60,000 bases of DNA from Tubulanus polymorphus (Eukaryota; Nemertea; Palaeonemertea; Tubulaniformes; Tubulanidae): assembly GCF_964204645.1 (NCBI RefSeq), contig NC_134030.1:21149110-21209109 (forward strand), in the 5' to 3' direction. Every line of letters starts with the position of its first letter. The stretch's first letter is position 1. Positions 25,548 through 37,763 of the stretch are shown piece by piece. A program made the translations under genes and the position numbers. The notes beneath the pieces are model-generated. The model did not search any database and was not told where the DNA came from. It worked only from the letters and a program-made list of their open reading frames with translations.

Positions 25548-26084
25548 CCGGAAAAATATTCACACTTTTCTTCTGTTAGTGTTTGGTATAGTTTTCATTG
25601 ATAATTGATTTACTCAAAGAGAAGAAAATTTGATTCGATTTTAATTGAAATCTAGAAGAAATTGAAGAGTAACTAGGCTAGTGACACCTGGTGGATCCTC
25701 ACTTGCCACAAGTGTAATTGTTAATTGCCGCAGTAGTTGATGTCCTACTGCACACTAGCGACACCTGGTGGATCCTCAATTGTCACAAGTGGAATTCTCT
25801 TTTGCTGCAATAGTTGATGTCCTACTGCACACTAGCGACACCTGGTGGATCCTCAATTGTCACAAGTGGAATTCTCTTTTGCTGCAATAGTTGATGTCCT
25901 ACTGCACACTAGCGACACCTGGTGGATCCTCAATTGTCACAAGTGGAATTCTCTTTTGCTGCAATAGTTGATGTCCTACTGCACACTAGCGACACCTGGT
26001 GGATCCTCAATTGTCACAAGTGGAATTCTCTTTTGCTGCAGTAATTAATGTCCTACTGCACACTAGCGACCCCTGGTGGATCCT
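25548..26084 (-). mobile_element. Family B element: conserved flank (25548-25675) plus inverted 77 bp array (25676-26084)
   Basis: The flank carries GTGTTTGGTATAGTTTTCAT and TGATAATTGATTTACTC, shared with the elements at 10309 and 53478. About 5.3 array units follow. Four consecutive units are almost identical (TCAATTGTCACAAGTGG subtype), so local amplification is recent. Confidence 0.78.
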
Positions 26085-26519
<435 letters not shown>

Positions 26520-27311
26520 GGCTTAACTATGCACACCAAGACAACAGCTTGACTTTTAATCCTTAGATGAATTAACCCTTTAACATTCTGAATCTTAATG
26601 AAAAATTAGCGAATAACTTTGAAGATAGTGGTACAACATGTCAATAGGACTTCCACGAGTTTGCGTAGTGTAAATTTCCAATTGCCTGTACACATGCCCC
26701 AAGAGCGGACCAATAGTATTCACACTTTCCATGGACCAGTGGTGGACCCAGTAATATCAATGGGGTGAATGTTTATGCAGAAAGGGCCCATGTGCGAGCG
26801 CGTATGAAGCCGTACAAAACCGATTTAATTTTTCTTCAAATTAGCCGAATGTAGTTCCCTGACTAAGATGGACCCTCTCAAATCAGTCTTCGATTTAGGA
26901 TAAACGAGCGGCTGATTTTACGAAACAAAATTAGGTAAAAGTAGTTCCGTGACTAAGACGGCCCCTCCTCAATCTGAGTTTAGTATAAATACAATAGCGA
27001 GTGGCTGACAATAAGTTAACTCTTTCACGCCTAAATGGTCAATATAAATAAGTCAATCAATAATTCTCAGTCACAACAGTTGCCCATTTATTTTTCCGAG
27101 TGCAAATGTGGCGCCAGGTTGCCAGGTTCGACAAGGCTCTGATGATTCCTTTTAAGTGGCGCCAGGTTGGGTAGACACTGAGCGTCCATCCCCTAGTGTG
27201 ACATGTGGTCAAAGACATGAGTTGCAATCACAACCGTGGAACTGGGTCCAAAATGAAAATACGATGTTTTTTTAATGGGACAGGCATATTTTGGCATGGA
27301 GTTTTCAACTC
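26520..27311. other. Unassigned region with a local ~85 bp duplication
   Basis: GTAGTTCCCTGACTAAGATG (~26852) recurs as GTAGTTCCGTGACTAAGACG (~26941) with similar following sequence. GTGGCGCCAGGTTG also occurs twice (27108, 27157). At 27236 CGTGGAACTGGGTCC is a lone family D core. Confidence 0.45.
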
Positions 27312-27577
27312 ATGGCAAGTGAGGATCCACCAGGTGTCGCTAGCGTGAAGTAGGACATCGACTACTGCGGCAATAGAGGATTCCACTTGTAGCGAGTGAC
27401 CATCCACCAGGTGACGCTACTGTTAAGTAGGACATCGACTACTGCCGCAATAGAGGATTCCACTTGTGGCAAGTGAGCATCCACTAGGTGACTCTAGTGT
27501 GCAGTAGGACATCAACTACTGCGGCAATAGAGGATTCCGCTTGTGGCAAGTGAGCATCTACTAGGTTACGCAAGTAG
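27312..27577 (+). repeat. Family B array, ~3.4 copies
   Basis: Direct 77 bp units with higher divergence than the other arrays (GTGACGCTAC, GTTACGCAAG variants), so probably older. Confidence 0.9.
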
Positions 27578-28002
27578 TTAAACGGTTTCTTGCCAAAATT
27601 CGATACCCGCTTCAGGATTCATTCGTCACATGTTCTAGAGTTAAAACAAACTTATCGCGATACAACGATATTATGTAGTTCTTAAGTCTTAGCAACTTAA
27701 CAGGACTGAACTTAGACCTAGGGACCTACGGATTAACTGATGTATCTTCTCTCAGTTACTTACGCAATCTATCAGCTATATTTCCGGATGAAGATTTGTC
27801 GTTGGATGTAAACAGACTGACTTCGATAAGAGACCGACAGCTACGGATTTATTGCACATTATTTCTGATTATGAAACGACATAAAACATAGTTTTATCAG
27901 TAGGATACACATTAGAAATCCCCGCAGGTATCAATCAGCCGCCCGGACCGACCGCGCACCCCTCTGACATATTCACTACTTTATCACCATCATTCATTAC
28001 AA
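27578..28002. other. Unassigned spacer
   Basis: No gene or repeat recognised. Confidence 0.4.
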
Positions 28003-28454
28003 TTTTTGATCGTCCACACTTCACATGTGTTCAGTGCTTCACCTGAGACATTTCTAATTGAAAATGAACTACAAACACCAGATATTAGACATCTTATCAG
28101 CACACTTTCAAAAACTGATCGTCCACACTTCACATGTGTTCAGTGCTTCACCTGAGACATTTCTAATTGAAAATGAACTACAAACACCAGATATTAGACA
28201 TTTTATCAGAACACTTTCAAAAACGGATCATCCACACTTCACATGTGTTCAGTGCTTCATCTGAGACATTTCTAATTGAAAATGAACTACAAACACCAAA
28301 CTTTAGACATTTTATCAGCACATTTTCAAAAACTAATCGTCCACACTTCACATGTGTTCAGAACTTCACCTGAGACATTTTCTTTTGAAAATGAACTACA
28401 AACACCAAACTTTAGATATTTTATCAGCACATTTTCAAAAACTAATCGTCGACA
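28003..28454 (+). repeat. Family A array, ~4 copies
   Basis: Same 109 bp unit as 1-932. The last two units diverge (ACACCAAACTTTAGA). Breakpoints of the three family A arrays fall at different positions within the unit, and no common flank was seen. Confidence 0.94.
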
Positions 28455-28705
28455 CTACTCTCTACTACAATGATGTATTTCATCAAAAGAAATGTATGAG
28501 TGAGTTAGTTTTAGTGGAAGTGTTTAGTAGTGATGTTTGTTTTAAAAGAGATTTTTCTTAAACCTATGTCAGTCGGGGTTTCTGAGTTGATTCAGTGCAA
28601 GGATTCCCGTGTAGAGTAGTGAAACGCTTAACACAGAGAAATATTCATCATATGTTAGATATTTTAAAATCCCCCACCAGGGGGTGTGACTAACAGGCAG
28701 TTTCT
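28455..28705. other. Spacer with CTCF-like word
   Basis: CCCCCACCAGGGGGTGTGAC at about 28671 resembles a CTCF core but lacks the GC after GGGGG. No gene. Confidence 0.35.
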
Positions 28706-29610
28706 TTGGTTGTTAGATTTGTTGTAGGACCAGAAAATGAGCTTGGACTGGTCTTAAGTTGTTAGATTAGTTTTAGCACTTGAATGAGTTTCGACTGGCG
28801 TGTCTTAAGCAGTTAGATTGGTTTTCGAACCATACAATAAGCTTAAACTGGTCTTAAGTTGCTAAATTAGATATAGAACGAAAATGAACTTAGCCCGGTC
28901 TCAAGTTGTTAGCTTAGTTTTAGGACTTATGAGCTTAGACTGGACTTAAGTTGTTAGATTGGTTTTAGAACAATACAATAAGCTTATAGACTGGTTGATC
29001 AATAGAATGAAAAACTGAAGTGAGCTTAGACTGGTCATAAGTTGTTAGAATGAGGAACTGAAGTGAGCTTAGAACTAAAATGAGCTTAGACTGGTCATTA
29101 GTTCTTAGATTGAGGAACTGAAGTGAGCTTAGACTGGTCTTGTCAGTTAGATTGGTTATAGAACTAGAATGAGCTTAGACTGGTCATAAGTTGTTAGATT
29201 GAGGAACTGAAGTGAGCTTAGAACTAAAATGAGCTTAGACTGGTCATAAGTTGTTAGAATGAGGAACTGAAGTGAGCTTAGAACTAAAATGAGCTTAGAC
29301 TGGTCATTAGTTCTTAGATTGAGGAACTGAAGTGAGCTTAGACTGGTCTTGTCAGTTAGATTGGTTATAGAACTAGAATGAGCTTAGACTGGTCATAAAT
29401 TGTTAGATTGAGGAACTGAAGTGAGCTTAGAACTAAAATGAGCTTAGACTGGTCATAAGTTGTTAGATTGAGGAACTGAAGTGAGCTTAGACTGGTCTTG
29501 TCAGTTAGATTGGTTATAGAACCAAAATGAGCTTAGACTGGTCATAAGTTGTTAGATTGAGGAACTGAAGTGAGCTTAGACTGGTCTCAAGTAGTCAGAT
29601 TGGAACCAAA
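28706..29610 (-). repeat. Family C array, inverted, ~19 copies with higher-order structure
   Basis: The 47 bp unit is diverged and grouped into longer composite repeats including GAGGAACTGAAGTGAGCTTA and GACTGGTCATAAGTTGTTAG. Blocks of about 240 bp repeat (compare 29020-29160 with 29260-29400). Confidence 0.9.
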
Positions 29611-30074
29611 ATTCCCTCAGAATGTCTTGAATCAATCTATGATATTCGAGTAACCGCTATATGGTATCGGGTAAGATGCTGTTACAGTAATCGCCCCGCG
29701 GGAGCCTCTCTCTCCCTGTGAGCAGGTATGACTCGCGCTAGCTGCTGTAACTGTGCTATTATTACCCATCGCGAGCCTCGTCGCTGGTGATTCCCAGTTT
29801 TCACCAGGTGAGCACGTTTATGATTACCTCAGATCAGCTGTGGAGACTGTGTTAGCAGGAACTGAGCAGCGTACAGACCAGCTCTTTAACAAAGGACAAA
29901 CAATATCGCTCTTAATTAACTCACCGCTGTTTAGTGATAACCGCGATCGATAATTACAGGATTTTAATATTTTCGGTTTTTTCGCTCGTTAAACTGAAGG
30001 TGAGTTGTTTAACTACAGAACTAGGATCATCGCGGGATTCATGTTTGGTAGCTCATTTTGTTTATTACGTTTGT
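29611..30074. other. Spacer between opposed family C arrays
   Basis: No recognised gene. The 66-codon frame at 29753-29953 matches no family I know. It would be the loop if the flanking arrays paired. Confidence 0.4.
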
Positions 30075-30803
30075 GGCAACTTCAGACCAGTCTAAACTCA
30101 TTTTGCTTCTATAACCAAACAAACAACTTGAAACCAGTCTAAGCTCATTATGGTTCTTTAGTTGATATTAAGACGTAGCTTATAAGACCAGTGTAAGTTC
30201 ATTTTGGTTCTTACAACTTAAGATCAAGCCATTTCGGTTTTAGTTTTATAAACAATCCAGCTGCCTTAAGACTAATTTAAGCTCATTTTAGTTCTATAAC
30301 AAATCTAACAACTTAAAACCAGTTTAAAAACTCATTTTGGTTCTATAACAAATCTCACAACTTAAGACCAGTTTAAAAACTCATTTTGGTTCTATAACAA
30401 ATCTAACAACTTAAAACCAGTTTAAAAACTCATTTTGGTTCTATAACAAATCTAACAACTTAAGACCATTTTAAAAACTCATTTTGGTTCTATAACAAAT
30501 CTAACAACTTAAGACCATTTTAAAAACTCATTTTGGTTCTATAACAAATCTAACAACTCAAGACCAGTTTAAAAACTCATTTTGGTTCTATAACAAATCT
30601 AACAACTTAAGACCAGTTTAAAAACTCATTTTGGTTCTATAACAAATCTAACATCTTAAGACCATTTTAAAAACTCATTTTGGTTCTATAACAAATCTAA
30701 CAACTTAAGACCAGTTTAAAAACTCATTTTGGTTCCATAACAAATCTAACATCTTAAGACCAGTCTTAAGTTGATTTTTGTTCTAGTTATATAACCAAAT
30801 TAA
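30075..30803 (+). repeat. Family C array, 49 bp variant, ~15 copies
   Basis: The dominant unit has CCAGTTTAAAAACTCATTTT in place of CCAGTCTAAGCTCATTTT, so a variant subfamily spread within this array. TTTAAA sites recur in every unit. Confidence 0.93.
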
Positions 30804-31257
30804 CGACTTACACACCAGTCTGATCATTTAAGCAAAGTTTCAGACTGAAAGGTTCTTGAACGTGAAACATTTAATATTTTCTGAGATGCTTTCGACCCTA
30901 AATGATGAATCATGTGGTAATGCAAGTAGTTCGCACAACGTTTATCATGGCGAGCGTCAGTTCAACCTGCAGTCTCAACAATGACTTCAGAAATGCCCCT
31001 CGCGCGCTGCCTTTGTCGGCTATTGATTATGATAATTTCGTTAATTTCAATTTCATATCCCCGGCCGTGCCGCGCGGAGGTGCTATTCATACGGGTAATA
31101 AGTTAACATGTATCACTAGCCGCTACTCAAGGTTGTGCTGCTATATTTAAATTAGATTTCAAGTACGGCTACGGCGTGTGCCATTCAATTTTATGGTAAT
31201 TCTCCTGGACGGCAAAATTGCATAATAACGACTTGCTTTCAGTTTCACGGATGAGTT
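30804..31257. other. Unassigned spacer
   Basis: The 82-codon frame at 30902-31150 is unrecognised and sits in a locally CpG-rich stretch. No repeat seen. Confidence 0.4.
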
Positions 31258-31437
31258 TGATTTGAATCTGAATCCAGTTCCACAGTTGTGTGGATTTAAT
31301 TTGACTCCGAACTAAGTTCCACAGTTGTGTGGGTTTGATTTGACTCTGGACCCAGTTCCACAGTTGTGTGGATTTAATTTGACTCAGGGCCCGGTTCCAC
31401 AGTTGTGTGGATTTAATTTGACTCAGGGCCCGGTTCT
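31258..31437 (+). repeat. Family D array, ~4 copies
   Basis: CAGTTCCACAGTTGTGTGGA and TTTAATTTGACTC units. The last two are nearly identical (CAGGGCCCGGTTC subtype). A single further copy lies at 32971-33032. Confidence 0.9.
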
Positions 31438-31463
31438 TATATCTCAGAATAAATAAAAAAATG

Positions 31464-31984
<521 letters not shown>

Positions 31985-32335
31985 CTGAAATGAGCTCGAG
32001 ACTGGTCATTAATTTGTTAGAATGGTTATAGAACCAAGAGCTAAGACTGGTCTTAAGTTGTTTGAATGGTTATAGAACCAAAATGAGCTTAGACTGGTGT
32101 TAAGTTGTTGCATTTGTTATAGAACCAAAATGAGCTTAGACTGGTCTTAAGTTGTTAGATTTGTTATAGAACCAAAATGAGCTTAGACTGGTCTTAAGTT
32201 GTTAGATTGGTTATAGAACCAAAATGAGCTTAGAATGGTCTTAATTTGTTGCATTTGTTATAGAACCAAAATGAGCTCAGACTGGTCTTAATTTGTTAGA
32301 TTATTTATAGAATTAAAATGAGCCTAGACTGTTAG
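31985..32335 (-). repeat. Family C array, inverted, ~7 copies
   Basis: GAACCAAAATGAGCTTAGAC and TGGTCTTAAGTTGTTAGATT units. It faces the + array at 30075-30803. Confidence 0.92.
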
Positions 32336-32589
32336 ATTGACTATCGAACCTATCGGTCATTAGTTACTAGGTAAAGAACCTATCGGTCATTAGTTACTAA
32401 CATTTTTTTGTTTAAGAACATGAGCTTAGACCGGGTCTTACAACCCAAAGATATGACGTAAGTTTATCCCTGACAATACTGTACTGCTTATCAGTTGAAG
32501 CACTGAAAAACAATATCTGCGTATCGTAATTGAGCTGTCTCATCGTGAGGACTCTACATCAAATAGCGCTTAACTTAAAAAACAGATTG

Positions 32590-32665
32590 TCGTGTAAATG
32601 TGGGTTTTGAACCAGCGACCTCACGAGCGCCAGGCTAATACTCTACTGAGCCATGAAGATTGGTC
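32590..32665 (-). mobile_element. tRNA-derived SINE head
   Basis: On the minus strand it shows an A-box-like TGGCTCAGTAGAG and a B box GGTTCAAAACC separated by ~35 nt. The body is not recognisable and no cloverleaf is complete. Confidence 0.6.
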
Positions 32666-32689
32666 TGTAGGAATAGCATTAGTTCAATC

Positions 32690-32953
32690 ATTACTAAATA
32701 CTAGCACTTACTAAATACTAGCACTTGCTAAATACTAGCACTAACTAACTACTAGCACTTACTAAATACTAGCACTTACTAAATACTAGCACTTACTAAA
32801 TACTAGCACTAACTAACTACTAGCACTTACTAAATACTACCACTTACTAAATACTAGCACTTACTAAATACTAGCACTTACTAAATACTACCACTTACTA
32901 AATACTAGCACTTACTAAATACTAGCACTTACTAAATACTAGCACTTACTAAA
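32690..32953 (+). repeat. 17 bp tandem repeat, ~15 copies
   Basis: Unit TACTAGCACTTACTAAA with a few variants (ACTAACTAC, CTACCACTT). It abuts the tRNA-like SINE head, so it could be an expanded SINE tail or an independent microsatellite. Confidence 0.93.
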
Positions 32954-33174
32954 TGCCCGATATCCTGATAAACCCGGTTGCACAGTTTTGTAGGTTTAAT
33001 TAGACTCTGAATTCAGTTCCACCGTTGCATGGACCCAGTTCCTATATGTCAGAAACCCACAAGCTGTGAGAACTGTTGGAAGGAACTGATTAACAGATAA
33101 AAGAAGTTTATATACGCAAGATTGAGCCATAAAAAGTTGATACAGATGAGAGAAAATATCTGATATTCTATACA

Positions 33175-33279
33175 CCCTTTCTCCCTCTCTCCCCCTATTT
33201 CTCCCTCTCTCCTTCCCTCCCTCTCCCATCTCCCCCTCTATCTCTCTCTCCCTCCCACCTTCCCCCCGTCTTTCCCTCT

Positions 33280-33349
<70 letters not shown>

Positions 33350-33515
33350 CCTATTTCTCCCTCTCTCCTTCTCTCCCATCTCCCCCTCTATCTCTCTCTC
33401 CCTCCCACCTTCCCCCCGTCTCTCCCTCTCCCCTCTCTCTCTCTCTCTCTCTCTCCCTCTCCCTCCCTCTCCCTCTCTCTCTCCCCCTCCCTCTCTCCCA
33501 CTCTCTCCCTCGCAC
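33175..33515. repeat. Pyrimidine tract with internal duplication around (CT)n
   Basis: A ~95 bp segment starting CCCCCTATTTCTCCCTCTCT, with CTCCCACCTTCCCCCCGTCT, is present on both sides of a pure CT tract (33285-33345). Confidence 0.93.
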
Positions 33516-33853
33516 GCCGATAAGCTATGATCTAATGCACTGATCTCAACTTATCCGACGTTTCTTTTTAAATCCCCGCTTGAAATAAGGTAATTTCTAC
33601 TCATGAGAAAATTCTCCTCCCTTCGCGAGGTTCCGATTCGCTTCAGAAGATTTCTTCTTCCGTGCGTTTTTTTTCCCAAGGATTATCGCGGCGTCGTGGT
33701 TTTTTTCCTCCTCTAAACGGCCTCGTTAACGGCGGGGAATCCCCGTCGAAAATCTTATCCCGTCTCTCGACACCGAAAACAAGGCTGAAAGCTACGCGTA
33801 AAAAATTGTAAATACGTTTGCAGCGCTTCGTGAGCGCACCTGACTTCAACTGA
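33516..33853. other. Unassigned spacer
   Basis: No gene or repeat recognised. Confidence 0.4.
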
Positions 33854-34185
33854 TCATGGTTCCCACAGAACAGGGAAATTGAGAAAAACTTGGGAATTTG
33901 GAAATGATAATTCCCGGTTTGGAAATATTTGGGAATTTGAAAAATTTTCCTCAAATCAGGGAAATATTTGGGAAATTCATTACATTTCACGTATTGCATT
34001 TGCCGAGGGCAAATTTCTTCAGCGATTTCCCTCGGAAATCACCTTTATCAACCAGTCACCGCTAAAATGTTGACTGTAGCATGATGATATGTGTTCATTT
34101 GCATTTGGGAAAATTGAAAAATCACCCATGAAATATTTGGGAAAAACTTTGGAATTTTGAATTCATATAACTGTGGGAACCATGA
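33854..34185. mobile_element. MITE with TCATGGTTCCCACAG ends (~332 bp)
   Basis: The left end TCATGGTTCCCACAG (33854-33868) and right end CTGTGGGAACCATGA (34171-34185) are perfect 15 bp inverted repeats. CTGA flanks both sides and may be a short target duplication. The interior is rich in GGGAAATATTTGGGAA-type words. A diverged relative lies at 49020-49345. Confidence 0.85.
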
Positions 34186-34329
34186 CTGATACTTTACAGT
34201 TCTTTCTAGAGAATTGGACTTCAGAAGTGGAAGTTCCGGAGACCTGTTGGGGACGTTAGGTTTAGAATGTTTACGATTCATTCATCGTTCATTGGATCAA
34301 GTACCGATAAAGAAACACATGGTCAATAA

Positions 34330-34478
34330 TTTGATCAGAATTCCCTGAGTTTTCCAGCTTTTTTTTGGTAAAATTCCCGAATTTTTCTGATTCTTGCAGT
34401 TTTCCAGGTTTTCGGGTAAAATTTGTCGAATTTTCCCTTTTTTTTCGATTTTTCCGATTCCCTGAGTGGCCACCCTGG
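34330..34478 (-). mobile_element. Fragment with CAGGGTGGCCACTCAGGGAA end
   Basis: On the minus strand it starts CAGGGTGGCCACTCAGGGAA, a terminal sequence I associate with non-autonomous hAT-type elements. GGAAAACTCAGGGAATTC-type words follow. The opposite terminal repeat is absent, so this is a truncated copy. Confidence 0.5.
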
Positions 34479-36089
34479 CATAGCTCGGACAGCGGGTATC
34501 CCCACACGGGAAAACCTGGTTACTATATAATTAACAGTGAAAATAACGAAATTCGGCGAAACAGCGGCATAGCTGCGACTTTCACGTTTTGATTTTTATT
34601 GATATTGAAAAACTCTTCGAAATATGCGTAAACCAGTGCAATATCCTTCCTAACCAAAACTATGATAACCAGTAAGGAAAGCATTTGCCATGGACCTTTG
34701 AGTCCCTGAAATCAGAATACGTTTTCGGATTCATTCCAGGCGGCCGAGAGTAATCGCTTTCAACTAACGCCAGAATAGCAGTTTCATTAGTTGAACCTGA
34801 TCTTTGTGAAAAAAAATCATGAACATATATGGATTTTATGATTTCGTTTTTGAAATAGTCGGGATCATTTGTAACCGATTGAATTCATCCTGTTCGTCTG
34901 AAATCCGAAGTCCGATTTAGGAGCAAAGATCGATACCAAATGTTGCCGTTTATTTCAATTAATTCCATTACACAAAAATGAACTCGCGATTGAAAAGGTT
35001 TTCATTTGAATTCGCGCCGTTCTAAACAAGCAATTAGCGATGTAAATTAACGAATTCGCTGACGAACGATTCAATTTGAATATCTGCAAAAAACCGACTT
35101 GATTTAGGGCGGAATTAAAGCGAGTGAATTGTAACGTTGTTTTAAGCGTAGATATTTCTCCGGATTCACTCGCGGAATTGTGCGTTATCGCGTGGAAAAA
35201 ATGAACGAACGAATGATCGCTTTATTTTCGAATATAGTTTACTGCATAGCCTACGAAAGCTTCATATAAAATAAAGTAAATTAGACTTGGAGGAGTCTGT
35301 AGAAACTAAGAAATCGTTTATATAAAACAGGTCCCTCAAAAGAGAAAAGTGAACATCAGAGAGGTTTTGTAAATGGTCGGAAAGTGGGCACTCGTTGAAG
35401 ACAATTGTTATAAGGGGTTCGAGCCGGTCAAAAGGCTGATAGTGTTGTATTCACAATGATCATGACTTCGCTAGTCAAGCTATTGAATTTGGAATAATGG
35501 ACCGCCTCGCCGGTGGTGGGGGGCCACTCTCGGCGTTAGGGGCGGGCGAATACTTCATCGACAAAGATGTTTATACAGCGAGAAAAGAAACCATCATCGA
35601 AAGATGACACTCGCCGTATATAGAAGTGTTAGTGGCATGTTTATATGACAAACCGCGTTCGGTGCTCCAAGCTGTGGCCAGAGTTTCTTGTCAAAGCTAC
35701 GCGGGTCACAGCTGCGTGGCTATTGTTATCGACGCTTCAGGCACCGCGTACACGCGAATGGCCCAACACGGCGCGCTCTCGTGGAGTCGGTCGTTTTCGT
35801 AATGTAACATGACTCCTGACGATGATGACTCTTTTCATGTAAGTCGTACAGTCATTAACACCTTAGATAGCGGGTAAGGTGATAATAGCAGCTTACATAC
35901 ACACACGCATAGGCACGCGCGTACTGGATACTTTGTCACAGGTAGGCGGCCATTTACCAAATTCAAGTTTTTGACGTACAAGTTCTACCTGTCAGTTGGA
36001 GAAAAAGAAAGATAATTTTGATGAAAAAACCAAAAGTTTTCGACTGAACTCATGTGAGACATTTTCTTGATAATTTTCTGCCTCTAACA
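34479..36089. other. Unassigned 1.6 kb region
   Basis: No tandem repeat, TIR or credible ORF. 35640-35800 is CpG-rich. It is among the longest stretches of apparently unique sequence in the window, so it is a place to look for conserved non-coding elements or an upstream PCBP exon. Confidence 0.4.
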
Positions 36090-36605
36090 CAAGTATTTGA
36101 CGTTTAGACTCAATTTTATGAGACATTTTCAAAACTAAGAGAGTAGTGACGTTTAGACTCAATTTTATGAGACATTTTCAAAACTAAGAGAGTAGTGACG
36201 TTTAGACTCAATTTTATGAGACATTTTCAAAAACTAAGAGAGTAGTGACGTTTAGACTCAATTCTATGAGACATTTTCAAAAACTAAGAGAGTAGTGACG
36301 TTTAGACTCAATTCTATGAGACATTTTCAAAAACTAAGAGAGTAGTAGTGACGTTTAGACTCAATTCTATGAGACATTTTCAAAAACTAAGAGAGTAGTG
36401 ACGTTTAGACTCAATTCTATGAGACATTTTCAGAAACTAAGAGAGTAGTGACGTTTAGACTCAATTCTATGAGACATTTTCAAAAACTAAGAGAGTAGTG
36501 ACGTTTAGACTCAATTCTATGAGACATTTTCAAAAACTAAGAGAGTAGTGACATTTAGACTCACTTATATGAGACATTTTCAATAACTAAGAGAGTAGTG
36601 ACATT
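36090..36605 (+). repeat. 49-50 bp tandem repeat, ~10 copies
   Basis: Unit GAGAGTAGTGACGTTTAGAC, TCAATTCTATGAGACATTTT, CAAAAACTAA. Early copies carry CAATTTTATG and later ones CAATTCTATG, so subtypes are ordered along the array. One copy has a duplicated TAG (near 36343). Confidence 0.94.
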
Positions 36606-37039
36606 TTCAAAAACGAATATGAAACCTGAATATGAAGTTTTCATAGAATTAAGTCTAAACATCACGATTTTCTTCATAATAATTTTGACTGCAGAGTTAA
36701 AGTAATTGAAATGAACCTATTGATCTGACCAAGTGCATTCCAGGGATGAAATCACAAAATATTTGGAATAAAATTTGGCAACATTTCAACGGTTTCTAAT
36801 TAAAAGCTATACATGTGTGAAAAGGCTTATGACATGTAATAGATGGTATCATACACTGCAGTAGTTAGTCTCAGCTCCCTATTGCGAGCCTTTGTTCTCT
36901 AACCAGGGGACTTAATTAACATCATAATAAGCCTTACATAGTCACAGGTCAGATTTCAACATCCGTTCACCGCACACACGCAGTGGGGGAACATAAACGC
37001 ATTATATGAATAGGCTTAAATTGGATTTAAGATCACACT
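36606..37039. other. Unassigned spacer
   Basis: No gene or repeat recognised. Confidence 0.4.
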
Positions 37040-37763
37040 TCTGAATCCACTTCGATGGTTGTGTGGTTTGACTCTGAACCCAGTTCCACAGTAGTGTGGG
37101 TTTAATTTGGCTTTGGACCCGGTTCCAGTTGTGTGGGTTTAATTTGGCTTTGGACCCGGTTCCAGTTGTGTGGGTTTAATTTGACTCTGAACTCAGTTCC
37201 ACAGTTGTGTGGATTTAATTTGACCCTGGACCCAGTTCCACAGTTGTGTGGGTTTAATTTGACTCTTGATCCAGTTCCACAGTTGTGTGGGTTTAATCTA
37301 ACACTGAACCCAGTTCCACAGTTGTGTGGGTTTAATTTGACTCTGAACTCAGGTCCTCAGTTGTGTGGATTTAATTTGACCCTGGACCCAGTTCCACAGT
37401 TGTGTGGGTTTAATTTGGCTTTGGACCCAGTTCCACAGTTGTGTGGGTTTAATTTTACTGTTGATCCAGTTCCACAGTTGTGTGGGTTTAATTTTACTCT
37501 TGATCCAGTTCCACAGTTGTGTGGGTTTAATCTAACACTGAATCCAGTTCCACAGTTGTGTGGGTTTAATTTTACTCTGGACCCAGTTCCACAGTTGTGT
37601 GGGTTTAATTAGACTCTTGATCCAGTTCCACAGTTGTGTGGGTTTAATCCAACACTGAACCCAGTTCCACAGTTGTGTGGGTTTAATTTGACTCTGAACT
37701 CAGTTCCACAGTTGTGTGGGTTCAATTTGTCTCTGGATCCAGTTCGACAGTTGTGTGTGTTTA
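37040..37763 (+). repeat. Family D array, 39 bp unit, ~18 copies
   Basis: CAGTTCCACAGTTGTGTGGG and TTTAATTTGACTCTGGACC units with little divergence. The period keeps a 159-codon + frame open ([13 protein letters not shown] repeats), an artefact of the 3n period. Confidence 0.94.

Noticed and set aside
37133-37612. 159-residue repetitive protein
   Set aside because: Same family D artefact.
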